Positions 1 to 7,701 of a stretch of DNA of 64,000 nt are shown one piece after another. The DNA comes from CAWIUB01 sp963839175 (GTDB lineage Bacteria > Actinomycetota > Actinomycetes > Mycobacteriales > Jatrophihabitantaceae): positions 4,813 to 68,812 of the forward strand of contig CAWIUB010000007.1 of the NCBI GenBank assembly GCA_963839175.1, read 5' to 3'. A program made the translations under genes and the position numbers. Each line of letters starts with the position of its first letter. The first letter of the stretch is position 1. The notes under the pieces are model-generated. The model saw only the letters and a program-made list of their open reading frames with translations, made no database searches and was not told where the DNA came from.

Positions 1-165
1 AAGCAACTGGGCCCGATTCCGGTCAAGCTCGCTGGCACAGACGGCCGTAATTACACAGCGTCGAACGTCTTGCTGCCGGCGGCCGGCAAGTGGTCGTTCA
101 CGCTCGACATCCGCACCTCCGAGTTCGACGCGGTCACCGCAGACACGTCGATTCACCTCTCCTGA
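1..165 (+). CDS. Copper transport protein CopD/YcnJ-like, C-terminal end (partial)
   Basis: An open frame enters from the left edge and stops at TGA 163-165, giving 54 residues. The tail reads LPAAGKWSFTLDIRTSEFD, the beta-rich end typical of the periplasmic domain at the C-terminus of actinobacterial CopC/CopD (YcnJ-like) copper proteins. It sits 14 bp upstream of ycnI, the usual partner of YcnJ, which supports the assignment. The membrane part lies outside the window, so the call rests on this tail and on context. Confidence 0.6.
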   Translation, partial: KQLGPIPVKLAGTDGRNYTASNVLLPAAGKWSFTLDIRTSEFDAVTADTSIHLS

Positions 166-179
166 AAGGCGAAACCTGC

Positions 180-884
180 ATGCGACTCCGACTCGTCCCC
201 GCGCTCGGGATAGCGATCACCTGTGGATCGGTAGCCTTCGCCGGCCCCGCGTCCGCACACGTCACGGTGAGCGCTCCCGAAGCGGTCCGCGGCGGCAGCG
301 ACACGATCATCACCTTCCGCGTCCCCACCGAGAGCGCGTCGGCCAGCACCACCGGGCTCAAGGTGCAGTTCCCGGTCGCCACCCCCATCGCCTCGGTGCT
401 GGTGCAGCCGCAGCCGGGCTGGACCTACACCGCCAAGAGCACGAAGCTGACGACGCCGATCAAGACCGATGACGGCGACATCACCGAGGCGGTATCGGAG
501 ATCGACTGGTCCGCGACAAGCGTTGCCCAGGGCATCAAGCCGGGGGAGTTCGGCGAGTTCGTCGTTATCGCAGGACAGCTGCCGAACGTGCCGTCGATCA
601 CCTTCAAGGCGATCCAGGTCTACAGCGACGGCTCGCAGGTCGACTGGATCGACGTCCCCGCCCCCGGCAGCTCCGCCGAGCCAGAACACCCGGCACCAGT
701 CCTGCAACTAGCGCCCGCGACCAGCTCGTCCAGCAGTCCGTCGGTGACGGTCTCCGCGGCGCCGGCCAAGAGCAGCAGTCAGACTGGACCGATGGTCCTG
801 TCGGTGGTCGCGCTCGTCGTCGCTGCCGCGGCAGCCGTGCTCGGGGGCTTGGCGTTGAGCCGCGCCCGGGGGAGGCGCACGTGA
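180..884 (+). CDS. YcnI family (DUF1775) copper-associated surface protein
   Basis: The 234-residue protein has an N-terminal signal peptide ending near GPASAHVTV, which leaves a mature N-terminal His as in YcnI proteins that bind copper with this residue. The YcnI domain fills roughly residues 27-160 (PQPGWTY and EFGEF motifs). A Ser/Pro/Ala-rich linker follows, then a single C-terminal membrane helix and a basic RARGRRT tail. The ATG at 180 was preferred over an upstream start because it begins the signal peptide. Its stop overlaps the next start as GTGA, so the genes are translationally coupled. It probably acts outside the membrane in copper binding. Confidence 0.87.
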   Translation: MRLRLVPALGIAITCGSVAFAGPASAHVTVSAPEAVRGGSDTIITFRVPTESASASTTGLKVQFPVATPIASVLVQPQPGWTYTAKSTKLTTPIKTDDGDITEAVSEIDWSATSVAQGIKPGEFGEFVVIAGQLPNVPSITFKAIQVYSDGSQVDWIDVPAPGSSAEPEHPAPVLQLAPATSSSSSPSVTVSAAPAKSSSQTGPMVLSVVALVVAAAAAVLGGLALSRARGRRT

Positions 885-1384
885 GACGAGTCTCGATCAC
901 AGCCGTCTTAGCGGGGTTGGTAGCCGTGGTTGGTGTGGCCGGGCTGATCCGCGGCGCGATACCGCAATCGATCGCCGGTGGGGCGTCGCCGAGCACAGCT
1001 GCGACACAGCCGATCACGATCACCAACGCATACGTGCGAGAGCCTGCGTCACCGGGTCAGGCGGCGGCCTATCTCACCATCAACAACACCACCGGTTCTG
1101 ACGACACGTTGCTCTCGGTGGTCAGCGGCGCGGGCGCCAAGACCGAGATCCACGCCGACTCGTCGATGACGCGATCCACGACCGGGCTGAAGATCCCGGC
1201 CCACAGCAGCGTCACACTGACCCCGGGTAAGAGTCACATCATGCTCGAGGAACTCTATGGCCCGCTGCTGCCGGGCCAGACCGTCAACCTCGAGCTGATC
1301 TTCGCCAACGCCGGAGGCATCGTGGTCGCGGCGCCTGTCATCGGGGTGACCGCTCCGGCCCCAACCGCCGGAGCCGCGCGGTGA
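881..1384 (+). CDS. PCu(A)C copper chaperone
   Basis: A 167-residue exported protein with an N-terminal hydrophobic segment (about residues 8-26) as signal or anchor. The PCuAC domain contains the Met/His copper ligands seen in EIHADSSM and SHIMLEEL, the H...M...HxM arrangement of the family. PCuAC proteins carry Cu(I) outside the membrane and hand it to SCO proteins and the CuA/CuB centres of cytochrome oxidase. It overlaps ycnI by 4 bp and the SCO gene by 4 bp, so one operon is likely. Confidence 0.87.
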   Translation: MRRVSITAVLAGLVAVVGVAGLIRGAIPQSIAGGASPSTAATQPITITNAYVREPASPGQAAAYLTINNTTGSDDTLLSVVSGAGAKTEIHADSSMTRSTTGLKIPAHSSVTLTPGKSHIMLEELYGPLLPGQTVNLELIFANAGGIVVAAPVIGVTAPAPTAGAAR

Positions 1385-2019
1385 CTCGTCGGGTCGCCTG
1401 GGCGCTGGCCGCCGTGCTCGCCCTACTTCTCGTGGCGGGTTGCTCGTCGAGCAGCAAGCCGTCGGCACAGCGGTCCGCTTCGGACCTGAACGACCATCTC
1501 GGGACCGGGCCGTATCAGGGTTTCGGTCTGGTGCCACCGCTGCCGCGGCCGTCGTTCACCTTGACGGACACCGATGGCAGGCCGTTCGCGTTCGGTACGC
1601 GCACCGCCGGCCGTCCCACGCTGTTGTACTTCGGATACACCCGATGCCCGGACGTCTGCCCCACGACCATGCTCGACATCCGCAACGCGTTGCTCGGGCT
1701 GCCCGCTGAACTCCGGTCCACGGTGGACGTGGTTTTCGTCACCACCGACGTCAAGCACGACACCGCACCGCTGATCGCCGCCTGGCTCGGCAAGTTCGAC
1801 ACCGGGCTTCCGAACCGCTTCTTCGGGCTGCGCGGAAGCCAGGTCCAGATCGATGCGGCGCAAGCCGCGGCGCACGTTCAGCTGGCCGAGGACGAGGGCC
1901 AGCAGCACGCGGCGGAAGTCTTGCTCTACGGTTCGGACGACTACGCGCGCGTGGAGTTCCTGCAGAACACCAACCAGGCCGAGCAGATCGCCCACGATCT
2001 GCCGTTGGTTGCCAGGTGA
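1381..2019 (+). CDS. SCO1/SenC family copper metallochaperone lipoprotein
   Basis: A 212-residue protein. The signal peptide ends in a lipobox (LLVAGCSSS), so it should be a lipoprotein on the outer face of the membrane. The thioredoxin-like SCO fold carries the copper site CPDVC (in TRCPDVCPTT) and the conserved distal His in TDVKHDT. SCO proteins load copper onto subunit II of cytochrome c oxidase. Its GTG start overlaps the PCuAC stop, and its own stop overlaps the next start, in keeping with one coupled copper operon. Confidence 0.92.
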   Translation: MTRRVAWALAAVLALLLVAGCSSSSKPSAQRSASDLNDHLGTGPYQGFGLVPPLPRPSFTLTDTDGRPFAFGTRTAGRPTLLYFGYTRCPDVCPTTMLDIRNALLGLPAELRSTVDVVFVTTDVKHDTAPLIAAWLGKFDTGLPNRFFGLRGSQVQIDAAQAAAHVQLAEDEGQQHAAEVLLYGSDDYARVEFLQNTNQAEQIAHDLPLVAR

Positions 2020-3356
2020 CCGATTCGATGCGAGGAGCAGTTCGTTCCGTGAGATGGACAACCATCCGCCCCTGGCTGGGGACCGTGGCCAGGCTGGTTC
2101 TGGGCGTGGTCTGGATCTGGGCCGCCTGGTCCAAGATGAGGAACCCGCTGGGCTTCGTGCAGGCCGTACGTGCCTATGACGCGACGCCGGAGTGGCTGTC
2201 CAAAGCGATCGGCTACGGCCTGCCGGTCCTCGAGCTGTGCATCGGCGCGCTGCTGATTGTCGGGGTTATCGTCCGGCTTGCAGCGATCCTTTCTACCGCC
2301 TTGTTCGCGGTCTTCCTGGTCGGCGTGCTGCAGGCCGCCGCGCGTGGGATCAAGGTGGAGTGCGGCTGCTTCGGTGGCGGCGGGACGACAACCTCGACCA
2401 CTTACACCCTGGACGTGCTCCGCGACGTCGGCCTCATGGTGCTCGGGGTCTACCTGATCGTGTGGCCGCTGACCCGCTGGTCGGTAGACGAATACCTCGC
2501 CCGCAACGACTTCGTTGCCCCGCCGTCAGCCAAACGGATGCGCACCGGCCAGGGCGCCCGAAAATACAACGCGATGCTCGAGGCGCGGCGCAAGGCTGCG
2601 CGGGAACGAACGCTGTACCTGTCGGCGGCGCTCTCCGTTCTCATCGTGCTGATCTCGATCGTCGGCATCGGCGTGCAAGCGAACCGGGCCAAGATCCAGG
2701 GTGACCTGACCGCGACGAACGCCACGGCTACTAACGGCGTCACCGTCGGCAAGGCGGCCAAGGTGACCGTGGACTTCTTCGAGGACTTCCAGTGCCCGAT
2801 CTGTAACACGCTTGAGCAGAGCGTGGGCAGCGACGTCGCGGCTCAGATCGCCGCTGGCCGGATTCAGGCCAAGTACCACACGATGTCGTTCCTCGACTCG
2901 TCCTCGAACGGCAACAGATACTCCTCGCGTGCCGCGAACGCGGCGCTATGCGCGTCCGACGTGAGCGTGGCCGACTTCCAGAAGTACCACGCCATCCTCT
3001 ACGGCAAGGACAGCAAGGGCCAGAACAACCAACCTGTCGAGAACAGCAATGGCCGGACCGACGCGCAGCTGGTCGAGTACGGCAAACAGGCAGGGATCAA
3101 GGGCGATGACCTGACGACGTTCCAGTCCTGCGTTACCGGCCAGCTGCACAAGGCGCTGGTCGCGGCCATCACGGACAACGCCAGCCAGCGCGGCGTGAGC
3201 GCCACCCCGACCATCTTCGTCAACGGCAAGCAGCTCAAGACCGCCAACAAGGCCGGCCTGGACGCGGCGATCGCGGCGATCGCGGGACCGGCACCAACGA
3301 CCACCTCGCCCACGCCATCATCGTCGGCTTCGGTCTCGAAGTCCGTCGCGCCGTGA
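2016..3356 (+). CDS. MauE/DoxX-like membrane domain fused to DsbA-like thioredoxin domain
   Basis: The 446-residue protein combines two modules. Residues about 20-155 form a four-helix MauE/DoxX-type membrane domain with the ECGCFGGG motif typical of MauE. After a basic loop and another helix (about 200-220), residues 240-420 form an extracytoplasmic thioredoxin-4/DsbA-like domain with active site CPIC and the cis-Pro loop SATPTIFVNG. The C-terminus is a Ser/Thr/Pro tail. Such fusions are inferred to couple membrane redox to disulfide exchange, here plausibly keeping SCO/PCuAC cysteines reduced. It overlaps the SCO stop (GTGA) and ends the operon. Confidence 0.85.
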   Translation: MTDSMRGAVRSVRWTTIRPWLGTVARLVLGVVWIWAAWSKMRNPLGFVQAVRAYDATPEWLSKAIGYGLPVLELCIGALLIVGVIVRLAAILSTALFAVFLVGVLQAAARGIKVECGCFGGGGTTTSTTYTLDVLRDVGLMVLGVYLIVWPLTRWSVDEYLARNDFVAPPSAKRMRTGQGARKYNAMLEARRKAARERTLYLSAALSVLIVLISIVGIGVQANRAKIQGDLTATNATATNGVTVGKAAKVTVDFFEDFQCPICNTLEQSVGSDVAAQIAAGRIQAKYHTMSFLDSSSNGNRYSSRAANAALCASDVSVADFQKYHAILYGKDSKGQNNQPVENSNGRTDAQLVEYGKQAGIKGDDLTTFQSCVTGQLHKALVAAITDNASQRGVSATPTIFVNGKQLKTANKAGLDAAIAAIAGPAPTTTSPTPSSSASVSKSVAP

Positions 3357-3441
3357 TCTGTGCGCGCCAAGACGCAGGCCGGGCCGGCCCGCGGCACCTT
3401 TGACAGCTAACCCGGGTCGGCCCGGTCGCCGAGAACGGGTC

Positions 3442-3723
3442 CTACTTGTTGGCGGCTTCTTTCAGCGCGCTGCCGGCGGTGAGCTTGACGGCGTTCGCGG
3501 CGGGGATCTTGATGGTTGCTCCGGTGGCCGGGTTGCGGCCCTCGCGCGCGGCGCGGTGGTTGACCGAGAGCGCGAAGAAGCCAGGGACGCTGACCTTCTC
3601 CTTCTTGGCGGCGGCGTCCTCGAGCGTGGACTGCAGGCCCCGAAGGACGGCGTCGACGGTCTTCTGCTCGAGGTCCGCGGCGTCGGCTACGGCAGCCACG
3701 AGTTCCTTGCGGTTCACGTACAT
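3442..3723 (-). CDS. HU family histone-like DNA-binding protein
   Basis: A 93-residue protein that starts MYVNRKELVAAVAD. The ATG follows an AAGGGAG ribosome site; longer upstream readings have no such support. It holds the HU/IHF fold: helices 1-2, then the beta arm with VPGFFALSVNHRAAREGRNP and the conserved RNPATG turn, and ends in ALKEAANK. It lacks the long Lys/Ala tail of mycobacterial HupB. HU bends and compacts DNA as a dimer and can assist recombination. It is convergent with the copper operon. Confidence 0.93.
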   Translation of the reverse strand: MYVNRKELVAAVADAADLEQKTVDAVLRGLQSTLEDAAAKKEKVSVPGFFALSVNHRAAREGRNPATGATIKIPAANAVKLTAGSALKEAANK

Positions 3724-3777
3724 CTCCCTTGATCGGTGGTGTGTACCGCCTACCAGTATGGGTGACGGGCCCAGATA

Positions 3778-3792
3778 CCCCGAATTTCGGGG
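3778..3792. promoter_or_regulatory. Inverted repeat upstream of the HU gene
   Basis: CCCCGAA-T-TTCGGGG is a perfect 7-bp inverted repeat 55 bp upstream of the HU start. It could be an operator or a small hairpin; no T-run follows on either strand, so a classical terminator is unlikely. Confidence 0.3.
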
Positions 3793-3843
3793 CTTTCGGC
3801 GTGGCGTGACCACGGACCGCACGCTGGACTTGCCGCACGATTT

Positions 3844-5170
3844 CTAGCCCAAGATGCACGCTGTAAGATGGCAAGTTGGTCCGCGGGGACCTGTTCCAGC
3901 ATGATCTGGGGCTGTGGCGCAGCTGGTAGCGCACCACACTGGCAGTGTGGGGGTCAGGGGTTCGAGTCCCCTCAGCTCCACCCAGAACGAAAGGGCTGGA
4001 AGCCCCGCAAGATCATCTTCGATTGCTTTGGTTGCAATTGGTTGCGCTGAGCAGCCGTGCGCTGACCCGCTGAGCAGGATGGCGCCCATCCGCTCGGCTG
4101 CCTCGCGGGCCAGCGCCGGCATGACGTGGCTGTAGATATCCATCGTGGTGCGCATCTGCGAGTGGCCCAGCAGTTCCATCACCACGCGCGGGTGAACGCC
4201 CTCGGACAGCAAGCAGTGTGGCGGCGGTGTGCCGACCGTCGTGCAGGCGGACGTGCCGGACGCTGGCTGTGCGGAGAAGGTCGCTCCAGGCGTCGTAGTC
4301 GGCCTTCTTGTCGATCGGGCGGCCGTTGGGCTGGGTGAACACGAGGTCTTCGTCGTGCCATTCGTTGGCGGCGAGCATCCGTTCGCCGAGCTGTCGGCGT
4401 TTGTGCTCGTGCAGCGCAGCGACGAGGGGAGCGGGCAGGGCGATGGTGCGCTGGCTGCGCCTGGTCTTGGGCGGCTCGTAGACGAGGCCTTTGCCTTTGA
4501 CCCGGTGGATCGTGCGGTGGACGGACAGCGTTCCGTTGAGCAGGTCGATGTCCTTCCACTGCAGGGCGAGCGCTTCGGACTGCCGCAGACCGAGGGCGAG
4601 TGCGACTGTCCAGCGCGCGGCGTTGCGCTGGCCGCGAGCGGCGTGGAGGACGGCTGTGGCCTCCTCGAGGGTGAGCGCTGTCGCGACTCCGCTCTCACGT
4701 TGCGCCGGCGGGTCGACGAGCGTGGCGACGTTGCGATGGACGCGTGCGCGTTGCATCGCGACTTTGAGCGCTCGGGAGACGATGCGATGAACGCGTAGCA
4801 CGGTCGTGGGGGATAGGCCCTGCTCCAGCAGGGTGTTGTAGAGCTGCTCGAGGTGCTCTGGCTGAAGCCGGTCGAGCCGCTGTCCGCCAACGTACGGCGT
4901 GATGTGCATGCGCACAATCGATTCGTAGCTCGCCAGCGTTCGTGGACGTACGCGGCGAGCCGCGATGTTAGGCAGCCAGTGCTCGAACCAGGCTGCGAGG
5001 GTGTCGCTGCCGTCCAGCCATCGTTCGAGGTGATCCAGCGCGTCACCGTGCCGCTCACGCACTTCCGGGGTGGGATGCGGGAACAGCAGCCCGAATCGAG
5101 TTCGGAAGTCCCGCACCCTGCCAAGCAACGTCATCCGGCCGGCTTGGAGGGTGTCATCACTGGCACCCAT
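3844..5170 (-). pseudogene. Phage-type tyrosine integrase, frameshifted, reading through tRNA-Ala
   Basis: The frame from ATG 5170 encodes an SAM-like N-terminal domain (LAAWFEHWLPNIAARRVRP) and a catalytic domain with Arg in LGLRQSEAL and HDGRHTAATLL. Near 4205-4215 the frame changes; the other frame continues VHPRVVMELLGHSQMRTT with the catalytic His, and MDIYSHV with the tyrosine. So all catalytic residues survive but in two frames. The second frame then runs antisense through tRNA-Ala (VELRGLEPLTPTLP) before stopping, a known feature of actinobacterial integrases whose att core lies in a tRNA. It is either a decayed integrase or one with a consensus error. Confidence 0.85.
3908..3980 (+). 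tRNA. tRNA-Ala (anticodon GGC)
   Basis: The 73 nt fold as a full cloverleaf. The 7-bp acceptor stem GGGGCTG/CAGCTCC contains the G3:U70 pair that marks alanine tRNAs. The anticodon stem CCACA/TGTGG holds loop CTGGCAG with anticodon GGC, and the T-arm reads AGGGGTTCGAGTCCCCT. CCA is not encoded after the discriminator A. A tyrosine integrase ends against and across its 3' half on the other strand, so the 3' end is the likely attachment site of an integrated element. Confidence 0.96.
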
Positions 5171-5307
5171 GCGAAGTCTACGAATCCAATGAAGTTCGAG
5201 GGCAAATCGAGGCTCTCGATCTGCGAGCGCTCCAGCACGTCGACGAGCGCCACCCGGATCTGCTCCAGTTCGGTCAGCAACTGCTCGACGTAGGGCGTGG
5301 GACGCAT
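5131..5307 (-). CDS. Small hypothetical protein overlapping the integrase start
   Basis: A 58-residue frame, MRPTPYVEQLLTELEQIRV and onward, with a helical, acidic/Leu-rich N-terminal half (LERSQIESLDLP). It overlaps the integrase start by about 40 bp, as excisionase or regulator genes often do. No helix-turn-helix is evident, so a function cannot be given. An upstream start would lengthen it to 80 residues, but that extension looks non-coding. Confidence 0.42.
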   Translation of the reverse strand: MRPTPYVEQLLTELEQIRVALVDVLERSQIESLDLPSNFIGFVDFAWVPVMTPSKPAG

Positions 5308-5432
5308 GCGGGTCACACACGGACGGTACGGCTGGTCGCCGACTTGTCCCTGCGGCGCAGCGTTGAGGGGCACAGATGATCGGCACGCGGCGAGCCGAGG
5401 AGTGTCACGGCGCGATTAGGTGTCTACAGTTG

Positions 5433-5447
5433 TATACAGTGCCGGTG
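5433..5447 (+). promoter_or_regulatory. Possible -10 element for a leaderless transcript
   Basis: TATACA (5433-5438) lies 8 bp before the in-frame GTG at 5447, which has no Shine-Dalgarno sequence of its own. This spacing would place the transcript start at or near the start codon, a common actinobacterial leaderless arrangement. TACAGT occurs twice here (5425 and 5435), a possible operator half-site pair. Confidence 0.4.
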
Positions 5448-5725
5448 TGGAGGAGACGTATCGCTTCGATGAGGACAGCTACCAGCGTCTGGAAGCGGCC
5501 GGGATCGGCTGGCAGTCGGTGCTGGACGTGCTGCAAGCCCGGCCGCGGTGGCGCCAGCACATCGGCGCCGTGCTGCGTATCGCCGCACCCGATCGCACTG
5601 GGCGGTGGCTAGGCGTGGCGCTCATCGAGGAGGCCGACGACCAGTACCTGGTCGTCGGCGTTCGCGAGCTGGACGCCGCTGAGGCCGAGGCGGTGCACTG
5701 GCTGCTGGAACAGGGAGGATCGTGA
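5447..5725 (+). CDS. Small protein, possible toxin of a two-gene module
   Basis: A 92-residue protein (with GTG 5447) that reads EETYRFDEDSYQRLEAAGI, then IGAVLRIAAPDRTGRWLGVAL and a strand-rich QYLVVGVREL. The alpha-beta layout resembles BrnT/DUF4258-like small toxins, but no catalytic signature is clear. It overlaps the next gene by GTGA, and that gene encodes a ribbon-helix-helix-like protein, the layout of toxin followed by antitoxin. Function is inferred from this arrangement. Confidence 0.55.
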   Translation: MEETYRFDEDSYQRLEAAGIGWQSVLDVLQARPRWRQHIGAVLRIAAPDRTGRWLGVALIEEADDQYLVVGVRELDAAEAEAVHWLLEQGGS

Positions 5726-6003
5726 TGACGAACAGCGACGAGGCACGGCGGGCGCTGCAGGAGCGGGACTGGAGCGGTGGCGAGGCCGACACCGAGGCCG
5801 CGGCCGCGTCGATAGTGTTCTCCGCGCGGCTGAAGGGTGAGCTGGCTGACTGGGTAGCCGCCGAGGCTGACCGGCGCCGGGTCAACCCGAGCGTGGTGAT
5901 CCGCGACGCGGTCGCCGCCGCCCGCGCCGCCGCAGCCGCCGACGAGACGATCACCGTGACCCGCGCCGACCTGCACCGTCTCATTGACCGATTCCCAGCG
6001 TAG
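5722..6003 (+). CDS. Ribbon-helix-helix-like protein, possible antitoxin
   Basis: A 93-residue protein. An acidic N-terminal segment precedes SIVFSARLKGELADWVAAEADRRRVNP, which fits a ribbon-helix-helix fold (strand, then two helices, as in CopG/BrnA). An Ala-rich helix and TITVTRADLHRLIDRFPA close it. Starting by GTGA overlap with the upstream gene, it would be co-translated with it; autoregulation at the TACAGT repeats is plausible but unproven. Confidence 0.55.
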   Translation: MMTNSDEARRALQERDWSGGEADTEAAAASIVFSARLKGELADWVAAEADRRRVNPSVVIRDAVAAARAAAAADETITVTRADLHRLIDRFPA

Positions 6004-6187
6004 AAACGGCATCTCCCGACGGTCGGTCAGGAACACTGCTGCGGCAGCGAGCCGCACCGACTGACGCTGGGATTCGCACAGCGACGCCGTTGCAAACTCG
6101 GGCGGCCGTCGTGGCCCGCCGTCGCGGTGAGCGGCTAGCGTCGGTAACAGAGCGTCTGACCCCGTCGAGGGTGGAAGGGAGGCGCAC

Positions 6188-6381
6188 ATGTGCGGGCGCT
6201 ACGTCTCGGTGGCGGCGCGCGCGGACCTGCTCACCGAGTACAACGCGGCGCGGGCTGAGGGCCCGGAGTTGCGCGAGTCGTACAACGTCGCGCCGCAGAC
6301 CCTGATCTACGCCGTCCTCGACCGCGCCGAGCCGGAACATCCCGCGCACGTCGAGCGGCAGATCCACTCGGTCAAGTGGGG
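6188..6381 (+). pseudogene. SRAP/YedK (HMCES-type) protein, 5' half cut by insertion
   Basis: The frame starts after AAGGGAGG and encodes MCGRYVSVAARADL, with the catalytic Cys2 exposed after Met removal. ESYNVAPQT carries the conserved Asn. Homology ends at HSVKWG, after which only a Tyr and a stop follow. The missing remainder (LVPSWAKDPKIG onward) lies 5.4 kb downstream on the same strand. SRAP proteins form a covalent link to abasic sites in single-stranded DNA and are often SOS-linked. The gene is disrupted by the recombinase element. Confidence 0.88.
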
Positions 6382-6391
6382 ATATTGACCG
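6369..6391. other. Palindromic junction, likely recombination core of the inserted element
   Basis: CGGTCAA-gtggggata-TTGACCG is a perfect 7-bp inverted repeat around a 9-nt spacer, exactly where SRAP homology stops. Two arm sites with a short spacer is how tyrosine recombinase core sites are built. The right junction near 11743 holds related but imperfect sequence (CGGTAAAGGG; CGGCCAA just before it). Confidence 0.55.
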
Positions 6392-6447
6392 GACTAAGCG
6401 ACGACACGCCGTTTGAGCGTCGCGTCTTCCGGACGGCGGCCGAATAG

Positions 6448-6481
6448 ACCTCGTTCAGCGATAACGACTCGCGAACGAGGT
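6448..6481 (+). promoter_or_regulatory. Hairpin before the first recombinase gene
   Basis: ACCTCGTTC and GAACGAGGT form a perfect 9-bp inverted repeat around a 16-nt loop, ending 5 bp before the GTG start. The right arm contains the purine-rich stretch closest to a ribosome site (GAACGAGG), so the stem could hide it. It may instead be a recombinase or repressor binding site. Confidence 0.42.
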
Positions 6482-6486
6482 GGCCG

Positions 6487-7701
6487 GTGGATTGCTCAGC
6501 GCTTGAACTGCCGTCGTGGGGCTCGGTCGTCGAGGACGGCGGAGCGGCGGCGTGGATGGTCGTCGACGACGTGGGCGAAGCACTCGGGCCTGTCCGCCAG
6601 TATCTCGTCGAGTTCGCTGCTCGGGGCAATCGACCGGGCAGTATGCGCAGTTACGCCTATGACCTGTTGCGGTGGTGGCGCTGGCTGCGACTGCTCGACG
6701 TGGCGTGGGAGGGGGCGACGTCGGCCGAGGTGCGCGACTACGCCCTCTGGCTCGGTGCAGCGACCAAGCCCGCCGCGGCCGGCCGGACGGAATCGCGCGC
6801 CACGGCGGGCACTGTCAACGCGATCACCCGCAAGGCCTACCTCGACGACCGCTACCAGCCAAGGACGGTCCGCCATGCGCTCGCGGTGCTGCGGGGCTTC
6901 TACGGATACTGGGCCGAGCTTGGCGAGGGGCCGGTGGTCAACCCGGTGCAGCGGGCGGTGCGGGCTCGGCCGAACGCGCACCACAACCCGATGGAGCGAT
7001 TCCGGCCGGAGGGCAGGGTGCGCTACAACCCGCCGATCCCGAAACGGCGGCCACGGACGCTGTCGGATGAGCAGTGGCGCGACGTGTTCGCCGCATTGCG
7101 GTCGCACCGGGACCGGGCGCTGCTGGCCCTGGCGCTGAGCAACGGTGCCCGCGCCGGCGAGCTGCTCGGTCTGCGCGGTGTCGACATCGACTGGGGCGAG
7201 CAGCTGGTGCGCGTGGTCCGCAAGGGCAGCCGCGTCGAGCAGTGGCTTCCCGCCAGCGCGGAGGCGTTCGTCTGGCTGCGCCTCTACCTGGCCGATGCGG
7301 ATCCGATCGAGCCGAACGAGCCGATCTGGCGCACGGTGCGCCGACGCGACCGCGGCGCCGGGCTCGAAGAGCAGCCGCTGACTTACGACGCGCTGCGGGC
7401 TGTGTTCCGGCGCGTCAACAATGCTCTGGGCACAAACTGGTCGGTGCACGACCTGCGGCACACCGCGGCGCTGCGCATGTCCCGCGACCCGAACCTGACC
7501 TTGCGCGACGTGCAGGTCATTCTCGGTCACGCGGACATCGACACCACCGCGTCGGTCTACCTATTCGAGGAAGACGTCGAGGTCGCCAAGCGCGTGCTGG
7601 CTCATTTAGACCAGCGCCGCGAGGCTCCGTCGGCACCGTCGCCCGCGAGGGGTTATGACCCGGCTGACCTAGCCGTGCTGCTTGGCGAAGCGGTCCGATG
7701 A
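6487..7701 (+). CDS. Tyrosine recombinase 1 (TnpA-like)
   Basis: A 404-residue protein. An N-terminal core-binding domain covers roughly residues 20-160 (VRQYLVEFAARGNRPGSM, then ALAVLRGFYGYWAEL). The catalytic domain spans about 190-385. It shows Arg in LSNGARAGELLGL, the HxxR box in HDLRHTAALRM, His in LGHADIDTT and Tyr in ASVYLFEED, so the site looks complete. Length matches TnpA of the Tn554 type rather than phage integrases with an arm-binding domain. It overlaps the next gene by ATGA. Confidence 0.92.
   Translation: MDCSALELPSWGSVVEDGGAAAWMVVDDVGEALGPVRQYLVEFAARGNRPGSMRSYAYDLLRWWRWLRLLDVAWEGATSAEVRDYALWLGAATKPAAAGRTESRATAGTVNAITRKAYLDDRYQPRTVRHALAVLRGFYGYWAELGEGPVVNPVQRAVRARPNAHHNPMERFRPEGRVRYNPPIPKRRPRTLSDEQWRDVFAALRSHRDRALLALALSNGARAGELLGLRGVDIDWGEQLVRVVRKGSRVEQWLPASAEAFVWLRLYLADADPIEPNEPIWRTVRRRDRGAGLEEQPLTYDALRAVFRRVNNALGTNWSVHDLRHTAALRMSRDPNLTLRDVQVILGHADIDTTASVYLFEEDVEVAKRVLAHLDQRREAPSAPSPARGYDPADLAVLLGEAVR

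Noticed and set aside
3400..3440. Terminator between copper operon and HU gene
   Set aside because: GC-rich short stems exist, but no T-run on either strand.
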